This document shows, piece after piece, positions 15,670 through 24,224 of a stretch of DNA of 50,628 nucleotides; position 1 is the stretch's first letter, and each line of letters begins with the position of its first letter. The stretch comes from Exiguobacterium sp. (GTDB taxonomy: Bacteria; Bacillota; Bacilli; Exiguobacteriales; Exiguobacteriaceae), in NCBI RefSeq assembly GCF_020832205.1, contig NZ_JAFIFD010000016.1, positions 1 to 50,628 of the forward strand, written 5' to 3'. The notes beneath the pieces are model-generated. The model saw nothing but the letters and a program-made list of their open reading frames with translations, searched no databases and was not told where the DNA came from. The position numbers and the translations under genes are program-made.

Positions 15670-16956
15670 TTATTTCTCGCGTGCGTCCAGCCACGATTGG
15701 AACGCCTCGTGATCAAACCGGACTTGCGCCGCATAAAATCTAGCCCACCGTGAGATTTGACGGACGAAGAGTGCCCGCGCGTCCCCAATCGCTGCGGCGA
15801 TATGTTCACTCGCCTCATAATCAAGCACGTTGGCGTCAGCATCGGCCCGCGCATGAATCTTGGCCGTGATTTCAGCTTGGACTTTCAACGTCGCGATCAA
15901 CGCGCCCTCGTTTTTAATATGCTTCGCTTTTACTTTCCGCTTGTACGGAGAACGTTGCCGCACGTAGTATTCGTTGCCATCGATCGTCAAGTAGCCGAGG
16001 TACGGGTCGTGACTATGCACCATCGCCCGTTGCGCCGCGGTCACACGAGCCCCTTGATGCGAAAGCCCGTCCTCAAACAGCGGATGCGTCGGTAAAAAGA
16101 GCGACGGCACGGCCGACTGCGCCTGTTTCATCTCGAGAATGACGTCTTCGTCATGTTCCGCGTCCGCCCCTTCAATCAAGATGTAATAACGTTCGAGACC
16201 GATCGAGGCCGTCCCGCTCTCGAGCTTGATGGCGATGTCTTTCACTTCATAGTGATCCGCATGATGGCGATGCGCTTCCGATAATGAAGACAAATAGTCT
16301 GGCCAAGCATGCTTTATCTTCTCGGTCATACCGGGACTGACCGGGATGAGGTCGTCACTCGTCGCGAAGTAACGTTCCTCGTCACGCACTTCGGTCCGTT
16401 CCGCCATGAACGCGTCTTTCTTCTGCTCAGCCTTCTTGATCACTTTCTTGATCGCTTTCGACGTATTCGCTTTCGTGAACTGGACGTCCTCGTCCTCTCC
16501 TTTCGCATAGCGGGCGATGGCGCGCGCGTATACTTCCGCATACGTCTCGATGGCCTCCGTCGCGTCGAACCCGGATTCGGCAGCGAACAAATCGACCGAG
16601 ATCGCCATCCGCAACACATCGAACAAATAAGAGCCGAGGTACGCCTCATCGAAATCGTTCACGTCATAGATGATCGTACCGGCACCGTCTTCGAAAACAC
16701 CAAAATTCTCGAAATGAAGGTCACCTTGAATGAACGTCGGATACGTTTCTCCCGTGTCGAACGCGAGCGGCACTTTCGCGAAATCGTAGTAAAACAAGTG
16801 TGAGCTGCCCCGAAAAAAGGAAAACGGACTCGCGCTCATCTTCTCATATTTTTCCCGTCTCGCTTCCTCCGACAGATGCCGGACCGACGTATCGTAATAA
16901 TCCAGGACGGTCGCGATTGTCTCCCGACGAATTTGTTGTTTGACCGAAGTGAACAT
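15670..16956 (-). CDS. DUF2252 family protein, phosphotransferase-like fold
   Basis: 428 residues. The segments IQGDLHFENFG and YDVNDFDEAYLG resemble the catalytic HxDxxxxN and metal-binding Asp of aminoglycoside-phosphotransferase-like kinases, as is typical of DUF2252; the biochemical role is unknown. ATG at 16956 has GAAGGGGAGA upstream. The open frame extends 51 codons further into msrAB, but in the wrong frame for that gene. The 13-base gap to the msrAB stop makes co-transcription very likely, hinting at a role in oxidative stress or repair. Confidence 0.85.
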   Translation of the reverse strand: MFTSVKQQIRRETIATVLDYYDTSVRHLSEEARREKYEKMSASPFSFFRGSSHLFYYDFAKVPLAFDTGETYPTFIQGDLHFENFGVFEDGAGTIIYDVNDFDEAYLGSYLFDVLRMAISVDLFAAESGFDATEAIETYAEVYARAIARYAKGEDEDVQFTKANTSKAIKKVIKKAEQKKDAFMAERTEVRDEERYFATSDDLIPVSPGMTEKIKHAWPDYLSSLSEAHRHHADHYEVKDIAIKLESGTASIGLERYYILIEGADAEHDEDVILEMKQAQSAVPSLFLPTHPLFEDGLSHQGARVTAAQRAMVHSHDPYLGYLTIDGNEYYVRQRSPYKRKVKAKHIKNEGALIATLKVQAEITAKIHARADADANVLDYEASEHIAAAIGDARALFVRQISRWARFYAAQVRFDHEAFQSWLDAREK

Positions 16957-16969
16957 CGGATTCTCCCCT

Positions 16970-17920
16970 TCACGCATCAAATAAGTGCTTGTACTCCCCG
17001 TAACCGGCTGACTCGAGTTCTTCTTTCGGAATGAAGCGCAAGGCGGCCGAGTTGATGCAATAGCGTAAACCGCCGAGCTCTTTCGGACCGTCATCGAACA
17101 AGTGGCCAAGATGGCTGTCGCCCCGTTTCGAACGGACTTCCGTGCGAACCATATGGTGTGTCGTGTCCATGTTCATATCGAGCCGTTTTTCTTCAATCGG
17201 CCGGGCAAAGCTTGGCCAACCGCAATTGGACTGAAACTTGTCACGCGAAGTGAAGAGCGGTGTGCCGTCGACGATGTCGACGTATAGTCCTTCCCGTTCT
17301 TCGTCCCAATATTCGTTTTGGAACGGCGGCTCGGTCCCATTCTCTTGCGTCACTTTATATTGCATCGGTGTGAGCCGTTCTTTCAATTCTTTCTGTTGTT
17401 TCTTGTCGCTCCACGCCTCTTTCACGAACTTGGCGCGGCCCGAACCGACCCGGTACATCTCATAACGGAACGGGTTTTTCTTGTAATAGTCTTGATGGTA
17501 GTCTTCCGCCTCCCAAAACGTTTTGGCCGGACGGATCTCGACCTCGATCGGACGGTCGAACCGACCCGAATCCTCGACAGCTTGTTTAGAGCGTTCGGCC
17601 GCGTCACGTTGCTCTTCTGAATGATAGAAGATGGCCGGACGATAGGATTCGCCGCGATCATTGAATTGGCCGCCACCGTCCGTCGGATCGATTTGACGCC
17701 AATAGATGTCTAGCAGCTCCTCGTAGGAAATGACATCGGGATCGTAGGTGACTTCGATCGCCTCTAAATGACCCGTCGTCTCAGAACAGACTTGTTGATA
17801 CGTCGGATTGTCGACATGTCCTCCGGTATAACCAGAAATGACGCGTTCGACTCCTTCGTATTTATGAAACGGTTTGACCATGCACCAAAAACAGCCTCCC
17901 GCAAACGTAGCTTTTGCCAT
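16970..17920 (-). CDS. msrAB: Fused peptide methionine sulfoxide reductase MsrA-MsrB
   Basis: Repairs oxidised methionine: MsrA reduces the S form and MsrB the R form. 316 residues. The MsrA domain (1 to about 155) opens with GCFWC, nucleophile Cys10. The MsrB domain (about 175-310) has CGWPSF and the catalytic Cys in [11 protein letters not shown]. The two CxxC pairs that bind zinc in many MsrB proteins are absent, so this is the zinc-free type. No signal peptide is seen, so it is cytosolic. ATG at 17920 follows AAGGAGGG; the longer frame upstream lacks a ribosome site. Confidence 0.95.
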   Translation of the reverse strand: MAKATFAGGCFWCMVKPFHKYEGVERVISGYTGGHVDNPTYQQVCSETTGHLEAIEVTYDPDVISYEELLDIYWRQIDPTDGGGQFNDRGESYRPAIFYHSEEQRDAAERSKQAVEDSGRFDRPIEVEIRPAKTFWEAEDYHQDYYKKNPFRYEMYRVGSGRAKFVKEAWSDKKQQKELKERLTPMQYKVTQENGTEPPFQNEYWDEEREGLYVDIVDGTPLFTSRDKFQSNCGWPSFARPIEEKRLDMNMDTTHHMVRTEVRSKRGDSHLGHLFDDGPKELGGLRYCINSAALRFIPKEELESAGYGEYKHLFDA

Positions 17921-17970
17921 GTTGAATCCCTCCTTACTATGTAGTGTACCCAAAAAAATGGCGCGACAAC

Positions 17971-18000
17971 AAAAAACGAGAACCACGAACGTGTTCTCGC
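17971..18000 (-). terminator. Terminator of the 59-residue membrane protein gene
   Basis: Minus-strand CGAGAAC...GTTCTCG stem with an ACGTTCGTG loop, followed by six T. It separates the small gene from msrAB. Confidence 0.8.
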
Positions 18001-18002
18001 CT

Positions 18003-18182
18003 TCAGTCTTCGACGCGGTTCATATGCCGCATCACTAAAAATAAAATCACAACGACGATTCCGGCGCCGAGTACAGTCAACGCCAAGTTGCCGCGTGCCG
18101 ATAATGTATAAAAGATTGCTAGCCCGATCAAAATGAGCGCGATCGGAATGAACGCTCGTTTGAAGTGATCCCAATAACGCAC
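18003..18182 (-). CDS. Small two-helix membrane protein, 59 residues
   Basis: Short reading frame starting with GTG at 18182, six bases after GGGGGA, and ending in TGA at 18003-18005 just before a terminator. The product begins [16 protein letters not shown], contains two hydrophobic helices with a short ARGN turn, and ends in charged HMNRVED. Codon use matches neighbouring genes. The combination of ribosome site, terminator and coherent membrane topology supports a real gene. Function unknown. Confidence 0.7.
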   Translation of the reverse strand: MRYWDHFKRAFIPIALILIGLAIFYTLSARGNLALTVLGAGIVVVILFLVMRHMNRVED

Positions 18183-18270
18183 GGACAGTCCCCCTTTTTC
18201 TCTATCATACCAAACATTTTTGATATGATAGAAGGGAAGCTCGATTTAACATGACAAAGGAGACGACAAC

Positions 18271-18606
18271 ATGGATGTAGCCACGCTATGGGCCAACCGC
18301 CCGACGCTCGTTTGGGAAGACCGATTGAACGAAGGGGATGACATCTATACGTTATCGGCGATCCTTGCCGTCGATGCCGCCCTTAAACGCTATGTGACCG
18401 CATTGACGCATTCGGACGGTTCAGAGGCCTCTGTGTTGGCCGCTGTTCGAGACGTCGTCTTGCGCTTGAACGAGTTGGATGAAGAGCACGACTATTTCAT
18501 CGAGACGTTAGAACGAGAAGAACTGTACGAGTTCATCGCGGCCGGAGCAACGCTCGCCGGGTATGAGACGGACGAAGACGTGACCGAGGAGTGGCGTGAG
18601 TGGTGA
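18271..18606 (+). CDS. Hypothetical acidic protein, 111 residues
   Basis: Soluble, mostly helical and strongly acidic, ending DVTEEWREW. No signal peptide, membrane segment or metal motif is visible, and I do not recognise the family. ATG follows AAAGGAG by eight or so bases. It is 90 bases upstream of the diguanylate cyclase gene on the same strand and may share a transcript. Confidence 0.7.
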   Translation: MDVATLWANRPTLVWEDRLNEGDDIYTLSAILAVDAALKRYVTALTHSDGSEASVLAAVRDVVLRLNELDEEHDYFIETLEREELYEFIAAGATLAGYETDEDVTEEWREW

Positions 18607-18696
18607 ACAGGTTCGTCCAACTCGAACGGAGCCAGCGCCATTTTCCTATGATAAAATAAAGTAATTCTTTCCATTTCAAGCAGGGGGACTGTGTCC

Positions 18697-19767
18697 ATGC
18701 TCACGATTATCAATTCATTCTTCATCGACTTATGTATTTTGTTCACGCTGTTCACCATTTCCTTTCTGCCGTATCGCAACCGGCCCCGCCTGACTCCGAA
18801 CAGCCCGCTCAAGAGCCGGGTGCTGCTTGGCATTCAAAGTGGGCTCGTCGCCTTGATTTTGCTCGCGAACGCCCTCCATCTCGAAGGCGTGCTCATCGAT
18901 TTGCGGGCCATCCCGATTTCGCTCGCCGTCTTGTTCGGCGGCTGGGTCAGCGGAGCCATCGCCGGGGGCTTGTTTTTGATCGGCCGCTTTTTCATGATCA
19001 CCGACGGCGAGTTCGTCGGCTTTTACTTGGCGGTTTTGACGATGGTCGCGCTCGTCTTGCCGACGAGCCTGTTGCGCTTCAAACTAGATAACACCCGGAA
19101 CACGTTGTTGATTTTCACTACGATCAGTGTCGTCGTTTTCGGATCGGCGCTATACTATGCGTTGCCGCTCGAACTGTTTTATCCGATCCTGTTCGTCTAC
19201 ATCGTGATGGTATACGTCGGCGCATGCGCCGCTTACCGTCTGCTCCATGAGTTGCGCCGTCACTTCGAGAACGTCCAGCACCAGCAACAGCTCGCCCGCA
19301 CCGATGCATTGACCGGGATTGCTAACCGCCGGCTGTTGAACGAGGCGATGGCGAACTTGACCGTCGAGGCGGAAGAGTATGCGCTCATCCTCGTCGATAT
19401 CGACCATTTCAAGCGCGTCAATGACACGTACGGACACGACGTCGGAGACGACGTCTTGCGGGAGCTCGGGATGCTCCTCGTCTCGGAAAGTCACGACGAC
19501 CACCTCGTCGGCCGCTTCGGAGGCGAAGAATTTTTGATCATCATGCCGAACGCTCAAAAAGACGAAGTGACCCGTCTGGCCGAATCTATACGAGAAAAAG
19601 TCTCGACGTTCCCGTTTGAGACGAGTGCCGGCACGCTTCACATCACCGTCTCGCTCGGTGCCTGCCATTCGAACGATATCGAGGTCGACAGCGTGTTAAA
19701 ACATGCCGATGAAGCGTTATACCACGCAAAGGAATCGGGACGCAACCGTTTCATATTGGCTTCATGA
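18697..19767 (+). CDS. Membrane diguanylate cyclase, 5TM sensor plus GGDEF
   Basis: Makes cyclic di-GMP from two GTP. 356 residues: about six hydrophobic segments (residues 1-190), of the 5TMR-LYT type, then a GGDEF domain (about 200-356). It holds DALTGIANRR, VDIDHFKRVND and an intact GRFGGEEF active site, and YHAKESGRN closes it. The inhibitory I-site RxxD is absent (HDDH at that position), so product inhibition is unlikely. The ATG at 18697 is nine bases from AGGGGG; the GTG at 18691 is too close. Ligand of the sensor part unknown. Confidence 0.9.
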   Translation: MLTIINSFFIDLCILFTLFTISFLPYRNRPRLTPNSPLKSRVLLGIQSGLVALILLANALHLEGVLIDLRAIPISLAVLFGGWVSGAIAGGLFLIGRFFMITDGEFVGFYLAVLTMVALVLPTSLLRFKLDNTRNTLLIFTTISVVVFGSALYYALPLELFYPILFVYIVMVYVGACAAYRLLHELRRHFENVQHQQQLARTDALTGIANRRLLNEAMANLTVEAEEYALILVDIDHFKRVNDTYGHDVGDDVLRELGMLLVSESHDDHLVGRFGGEEFLIIMPNAQKDEVTRLAESIREKVSTFPFETSAGTLHITVSLGACHSNDIEVDSVLKHADEALYHAKESGRNRFILAS

Positions 19768-19911
19768 CGCCATAAAACGTTCGTAAAGGTTTAACACGTT
19801 CGCCGGATTTCCCGCTTTACTTTCCTTGGTCGAATCGGTACACTAGGCTAGACTTTGGTTACGTAAACGAGATAATCATCGATTTGACTAGAAAAAGGGG
19901 AAACACATTTC

Positions 19912-20436
19912 ATGGCAGTATTGTTATCATTATTCGGATTGATGTTCGTGGGATCGTTCGTCCTCGACTATCAACGTGGTAAGACGTTCCGCCAGTCGCT
20001 CTTTGGGGGAGTCGATACTTTAAAACGGAACTTATTCATCTTTTTGCGCACCTCAATCTCCATGACCATCTTCATCGGACCGCTCCTCCTCCTCTCGATG
20101 CTCGCCTTCCCGCGTCTCGTCGGATTTGAAACGGTCGCCGCTTTCATGATTGCCGTCTTGAGCATCGGGTTCGCCGAGCGCATCATCGGGATGATTGTTG
20201 CCCCGCTCGTCCGAACGTTTTGGCACCAGCGCGGTAAATTGATGCCACTCTATCTTGATGCGGGACTCTATATCTTTTTGCTTTCGATTCTCGTCTTAGA
20301 GTTTTTATTGAATATTCCCGGCGTCGACATCGGCTCACCGGTTATCGCTGTATTCTATGCCTTCGCTTTATTCTATATCCGATACTTGTTCAGCCTGCTT
20401 CGCTTTACACTAAGTAAAGGCGTTCCATCTAGCTGA
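19912..20436 (+). CDS. Uncharacterised membrane protein, 174 residues
   Basis: Four or five predicted membrane helices. The first helix is followed by a basic stretch (YQRGKTFRQSLFGGVDTLKRN), putting that loop in the cytoplasm. No family recognised. AAAGGGG lies about 12 bases before the ATG. Followed by its own terminator and then by the Fur-box promoter of the small RNA. Confidence 0.75.
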   Translation: MAVLLSLFGLMFVGSFVLDYQRGKTFRQSLFGGVDTLKRNLFIFLRTSISMTIFIGPLLLLSMLAFPRLVGFETVAAFMIAVLSIGFAERIIGMIVAPLVRTFWHQRGKLMPLYLDAGLYIFLLSILVLEFLLNIPGVDIGSPVIAVFYAFALFYIRYLFSLLRFTLSKGVPSS

Positions 20437-20449
20437 TTCGATTCATATG

Positions 20450-20480
20450 ACTGCGGCCCATACCGGCCGCAGTTTTCTTT
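20450..20480 (+). terminator. Terminator of the 174-residue membrane protein gene
   Basis: ACTGCGGCC / GGCCGCAGT arms with a CATACC loop, then TTTTCTTTT. Confidence 0.9.
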
Positions 20481-20490
20481 TGAATTTTAA

Positions 20491-20520
20491 TTGACAATGA
20501 GAATCGTTATCATTTATACT
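20491..20520 (+). promoter_or_regulatory. Fur-box promoter of the small RNA
   Basis: TTGACA (20491-20496), 18-base spacer, TATACT (20515-20520). The spacer contains TGAGAATCGTTATCA (20498-20512), which matches the Fur 7-1-7 box TGATAATNATTATCA at all but two positions. Iron-loaded Fur would block this promoter, so transcription should rise under iron limitation. Confidence 0.85.
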
Positions 20521-20526
20521 CAACGT

Positions 20527-20687
20527 GTAGCTCCCAAAAGCTTGACGCCTTCGTTCCCCAAACGCATGCGTCACGTGGATTCCCCTCCACGACACTCTTT
20601 TTGAAAGCATTGCGACAACCCCCATTTGTTGCACCCAGATTTGCCATAAAAAAACGAGCGGCTCTCCGACGGAGCCGCTCGTTTTTC
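20527..20687 (+). ncRNA. Candidate iron-responsive small RNA with four C-rich stem-loops
   Basis: Transcript of about 160 nt predicted between the Fur-box promoter and the terminator. No open frame with a ribosome site exists; the longest ATG frame is 12 codons. Hand folding gives SL1 AGCT-(CCCAAA)-AGCT at 20529-20542. SL2 at 20544-20572 has GACGC/GCGTC outside and CGTT-(CCCCA)-AACG inside. SL3 is CGTGGA-(TTCCCC)-TCCACG at 20574-20591, and SL4 is TGCGACAA-(CCCCCAT)-TTGTTGCA at 20611-20633. Every loop is rich in C, the expected anti-Shine-Dalgarno design of Gram-positive sRNAs. FsrA and IsrR are Fur-controlled C-rich RNAs with this role, but I cannot claim homology. Confidence 0.7.
20650..20687. 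terminator. Bidirectional terminator of the small RNA and cydC
   Basis: ACGAGCGGCTC (20654-20664) and GAGCCGCTCGT (20672-20682), loop TCCGACG, T-run after and A-run before. It ends the small RNA on the plus strand and cydDC on the minus strand. Confidence 0.92.
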
Positions 20688-20689
20688 AT

Positions 20690-22405
20690 TTAGGCGAACA
20701 CATCTTGTTCGATTTGCTTCAATCCATAGAACGTGCCGCGGCTTCGCATCAAGTCCTCGTACGAACCGACCTCGATGACACGGCCGGCTTCCATGACGAT
20801 GATTTGATCGAACGCTTCGAGCCCGTTCAACCGGTGACTGACCATGACGAGCGTCGCCGCTTCTGCCGTCCGAAATATTTCCTGATAGACGGCGGCTTCG
20901 GTCCTGGCGTCGAGCGCCGAGGTCGCCTCATCGAGCAGCCACACCTCGCCGTTCTTCAACAACGCTCTAGCGATGGCGAGTCGTTGCCGTTCCCCGCCGG
21001 ACAAGTTCGCGCCTTTTTCAAGCACCGGCTCGTCGAGCGAGAAACCGAGACGGACGCTCGCGAGCGCCGCTGTCATCTCGTCGTCGGTCCGGTCTCCGGC
21101 GAGCGCCAAGTTTTCACGAATCGTTCCGAAAAAGAAGTGGTTCTCTTGGAGAACGACGCTCGCATGTTGCCAAATCGACGCCTGCGTGACGTCGTCTAGG
21201 CGTGCCTCATCGATGAAGACGTTCCCTTCGTCAGGGCGGACAAAAGCGAGAAGCAACTGTAACAACGTCGATTTCCCCGAGCCGCTCGGTCCGACGATTG
21301 CCGTTTTCGTTCCGCTCGCAAACACGGCATCGACGTCGACGAGAACGTCTCGGAACGTGTCCGGATAGCGATAGCTCACGTGCTCGACTTTGAGCGACGG
21401 CGCCGCCTCAAGCGTGATCGGATGACGTGCGGCTTCTGCCGCCTCGATCGCTTCGCTCGGGGCGACGACTTCGAGCAATCGGTCAGCCGCTTGTTTGCTG
21501 TCCGCAAAATGACCTGGGAACACCGCCATCGGCGTCGCATTCTCAAACGCCGTGAGCGACATCATGATGAGCATCGCCAAGAAGAGACCGTCGAGATCCC
21601 CTCCGACGACGAGATACGCCCCGATGGCGAGCACACCCCATGAAACGAGGAGAGACGCCCCGACGACGAGCGACGAGTTGAAGAACTGATTCGTCACGTC
21701 TCGCCGTTGAACTGCGGCGTAACGGTCGCTTCGGTCGAGCAGATCGTCTCGTGTGCGTCCGAGCTGATCATGAAGCAACAGGTCTCGATACCCGTACATC
21801 ATCTCGGTCATCCCGCTCGACAAGTCTCCGCGGAGCGTCCGAATCTCTTGGTCATGCTTGGCGCGAACGCCTGCGAACAACGCCGGAATCAAAAACCCGG
21901 TCACGATCACGCCAAACAAGATCCATAGGCTGACGAGCAGTGAGAAGTACGTGACGAAAAAGATTGTGCTCAAGAACACGAGCACTAAGATGATAGGCGG
22001 ATAGAACACGCGCAGAAAGTAATTTTGCAAACTTTCGACGTCTCCGACGACACGCGCGAGCAAATCCCCGCTTCGGTACTTGGCGAAAATGTTCGGGACG
22101 AGCGGCTCGAGTTGGCGATAAAACCGAACACGAAGTTCGCTCAAAATCGTGAACGTCGCCCGGTGCGAGGCGAGACGTTCTTGGTAACGAGCACTTGCCC
22201 GGATGACGCCAAACAACTTGATCAAGACGACCGGGATCATGAGCGCGTAAAGAGGCGGCACAAGCCCGGCCCGGGAGACGAGATACCCGCTCGCCGCGAA
22301 TAACGCGACGGCGGCAAGGCCGGCCACATAACCGAAGAAGATCGAGAGGACGATATCCTTCTTCTCTTTCATCATCCATTTGGTGATTGTCCAAAGTGAA
22401 CTCAT
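20690..22405 (-). CDS. cydC: Thiol reductant ABC exporter subunit CydC
   Basis: Half of the heterodimeric CydDC exporter, which moves glutathione/cysteine-type reductants or handles heme across the membrane and is needed to assemble cytochrome bd. 571 residues: six-helix membrane domain (LFAASGYLVSRAG in helix 2, then ARYQERLASHRATF), then an ABC domain with Walker A GPSGSGKST, signature LSGGERQRL and Walker B WLLDEATSAL. The start overlaps the cydD stop as ATGA, so the two are translationally coupled. Confidence 0.93.
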   Translation of the reverse strand: MSSLWTITKWMMKEKKDIVLSIFFGYVAGLAAVALFAASGYLVSRAGLVPPLYALMIPVVLIKLFGVIRASARYQERLASHRATFTILSELRVRFYRQLEPLVPNIFAKYRSGDLLARVVGDVESLQNYFLRVFYPPIILVLVFLSTIFFVTYFSLLVSLWILFGVIVTGFLIPALFAGVRAKHDQEIRTLRGDLSSGMTEMMYGYRDLLLHDQLGRTRDDLLDRSDRYAAVQRRDVTNQFFNSSLVVGASLLVSWGVLAIGAYLVVGGDLDGLFLAMLIMMSLTAFENATPMAVFPGHFADSKQAADRLLEVVAPSEAIEAAEAARHPITLEAAPSLKVEHVSYRYPDTFRDVLVDVDAVFASGTKTAIVGPSGSGKSTLLQLLLAFVRPDEGNVFIDEARLDDVTQASIWQHASVVLQENHFFFGTIRENLALAGDRTDDEMTAALASVRLGFSLDEPVLEKGANLSGGERQRLAIARALLKNGEVWLLDEATSALDARTEAAVYQEIFRTAEAATLVMVSHRLNGLEAFDQIIVMEAGRVIEVGSYEDLMRSRGTFYGLKQIEQDVFA

Positions 22406-24117
22406 CCGCTCACTCCTTTCTGCAGTGCAAACAATTCGGCATAGGCTGGCACATCGAGCATTTGCTCATGCGTCCCGCTCGCGACGAGCTCGCCTTCTTC
22501 CATGAACCAAATCGCATCAGCCTGTTTGATCGTGTGCAGGCGATGCGCGACGGTGACGAGCGTCGCGTCACGCGACAACTCCTCGATCGACCGCCGAACG
22601 ATTCGTTCGGTCATCAAATCAAGTCCTGTCGTCGGTTCGTCGAACAAGATAATTCCCGGCCGCTTCAAGAATGCGCGGGCCAGCGCGAGTCGTTGCCGTT
22701 CACCGCCGGAAAGTCCGTAACCGCCTTCCCCGAGCTCGGTATGGAGCCCGTCCGGCAAGTTACCGATGACGTCGACGAGTCCTGCCGCTTCTGCCGCGCG
22801 CAAGATGGCTGCCTCATCGGCCGTTTCGCCGAGCGCGATGTTGTCGGCGAGCGTCCCGGCGAACAAGTAAGGGTTTTGTGAGATGTATCCGACCGTCCCA
22901 TACCAAGACGTATCGGTATACGTGTGGAGCGGCTTGCCGTCCACGAGCACTCGCCCGGCATCCGGGTTGACGAGTCCGGACAAGACGTTCAACACGGTCG
23001 TCTTCCCTGATCCGCTCGCCCCAACCAAGGCGACGTGGGAACGAGCCGGGATTTGACCGCTGAGCGGATGGAGCGTGAAGCGCCCGCCTTCATATTGAAA
23101 CGAGACACCTTCAAGTGACAGGTCCGGGGTCCGGTTCGACAGTTCACGGTCGCCCCATGTGATGCGCTCTTCCGGGGCATCGAGCGCCTCGAAAATCCGG
23201 TCGGCCGCGCCCATGCTGCCGCGTCCGGTATGGAACGCACCGCCCAAGTCTTTGATGGCCAGGTAATATTCAGGTGCCAACACGAGAATCAAGAACCCTG
23301 CGAAGAACGTCAAGTTTTGCCAGACGACCATCTGCAACGCGACTTCAAGCGCGACGACACCGGTACTGAGCATCGAGATAAATTCGAGCATGAGTCCGGA
23401 CAAGAAGGCGGTCTTTAAGACGACCATCGTCGCGTCCCGAAAATCAAGGCTGCTCTTCTCGATCGCTTGGGCTTCCCGTTCGGTCCGCCCGTACAACTTG
23501 AGCGTCGTCAACCCTTGCAAGACGTCCAAAAACTTACCCGAAAACTGATTCATCTTCTCCATCTGTTGCTCAGACTTCTTCTGGGTCGCAATCCCGATGA
23601 TGATAAAGAAGATCGGGATGAACGGCGCCGTCACCATCATGATGACGCCCGAGATCCAATGCTGGCTGAAGACGACGATAAGGATGAGAAGCGGGATGAT
23701 CGACGTTTGAATGACTTGCGGCCAGTACTGGCTGAAGTAGGCATCGACTTCATCGACCGCATCCATGTAGACGCTCACTTTTTTTCCGGACTGACCGGAC
23801 AGTGAGGTCTCGATCGGATTCGACGTGTAGCGATCGAGCAACTGTCGCCGGAGCGTCCGCTTCGCCTTTTCCGACAGACTTGCCCCGATTCGGCCCGAGA
23901 CGTAACCGAACATCGCCCGTACGAGCAAGGCGAGGACGAGCCAACCGAGCGCCGGGAGGACACTTTCAAATGATTCATTTTTTAAGAAAACACGATCGAC
24001 GACATCGACGATCAAATAGGCTTGGGCCAAAATCGACAACCCGATCATGACGGCCGCGATGACGAGCCCGACGATATGCCGTTTTTCGGCTAAAGCGAGA
24101 GCTTGCAGTCGTTTCAC
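22402..24117 (-). CDS. cydD: Thiol reductant ABC exporter subunit CydD
   Basis: Partner of CydC. About 571 residues from the GTG at 24117, which lies nine bases after AAAGG; an ATG at 24126 directly abuts that site and is the alternative start. Six membrane helices, the CydD-type stretch SKYWP-like FSQYWPQVIQ, PLLILIVVFSQHWISG and FLDVLQGLTTLKLYGR, then an ABC domain with Walker A GASGSGKTT, LSGGERQRLAL and ILFDEPTTGLD. cydAB are not in the window. A Crp-type palindrome overlaps the probable transcription start. Confidence 0.93.
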   Translation of the reverse strand: MKRLQALALAEKRHIVGLVIAAVMIGLSILAQAYLIVDVVDRVFLKNESFESVLPALGWLVLALLVRAMFGYVSGRIGASLSEKAKRTLRRQLLDRYTSNPIETSLSGQSGKKVSVYMDAVDEVDAYFSQYWPQVIQTSIIPLLILIVVFSQHWISGVIMMVTAPFIPIFFIIIGIATQKKSEQQMEKMNQFSGKFLDVLQGLTTLKLYGRTEREAQAIEKSSLDFRDATMVVLKTAFLSGLMLEFISMLSTGVVALEVALQMVVWQNLTFFAGFLILVLAPEYYLAIKDLGGAFHTGRGSMGAADRIFEALDAPEERITWGDRELSNRTPDLSLEGVSFQYEGGRFTLHPLSGQIPARSHVALVGASGSGKTTVLNVLSGLVNPDAGRVLVDGKPLHTYTDTSWYGTVGYISQNPYLFAGTLADNIALGETADEAAILRAAEAAGLVDVIGNLPDGLHTELGEGGYGLSGGERQRLALARAFLKRPGIILFDEPTTGLDLMTERIVRRSIEELSRDATLVTVAHRLHTIKQADAIWFMEEGELVASGTHEQMLDVPAYAELFALQKGVSG

Positions 24118-24156
24118 TGCGTTCATCCTTTCTAACAATCCGTAACATCATTTCTT

Positions 24157-24181
24157 TGTGATGATTCTCACTAATTATATC
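24157..24181 (-). promoter_or_regulatory. cydDC promoter -10 and Crp/Fnr-type operator
   Basis: The minus strand has TATAAT at 24176-24181. Just downstream lies AGTGA-GAATCA-TCACA (24157-24172), nine of ten matches to the Crp-family consensus TGTGA-N6-TCACA. At this position, across the start of transcription, a bound regulator would repress. The regulator gene of matching family is the next one, 80 bases away. Confidence 0.6.
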
Positions 24182-24224
24182 GTATGCATCGCTCCATAGC
24201 GAACGCTTCGCTTAGCAGGACATG

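Noticed and set aside
17764-18174. 136-residue minus-strand frame upstream of msrAB
   Set aside because: It crosses a terminator, overlaps msrAB and the 59-residue gene out of frame, and has no ribosome site.
20443-20634. 63-residue minus-strand frame over the sRNA
   Set aside because: No ribosome site; it crosses the Fur-box promoter and the hairpins. The structure and promoter argue for a plus-strand RNA.
24157-24172. Fur box before cydDC
   Set aside because: It shares TGAGAATCAT with the sRNA Fur box, but the second half fits poorly, whereas the Crp-type dyad fits nine of ten bases.
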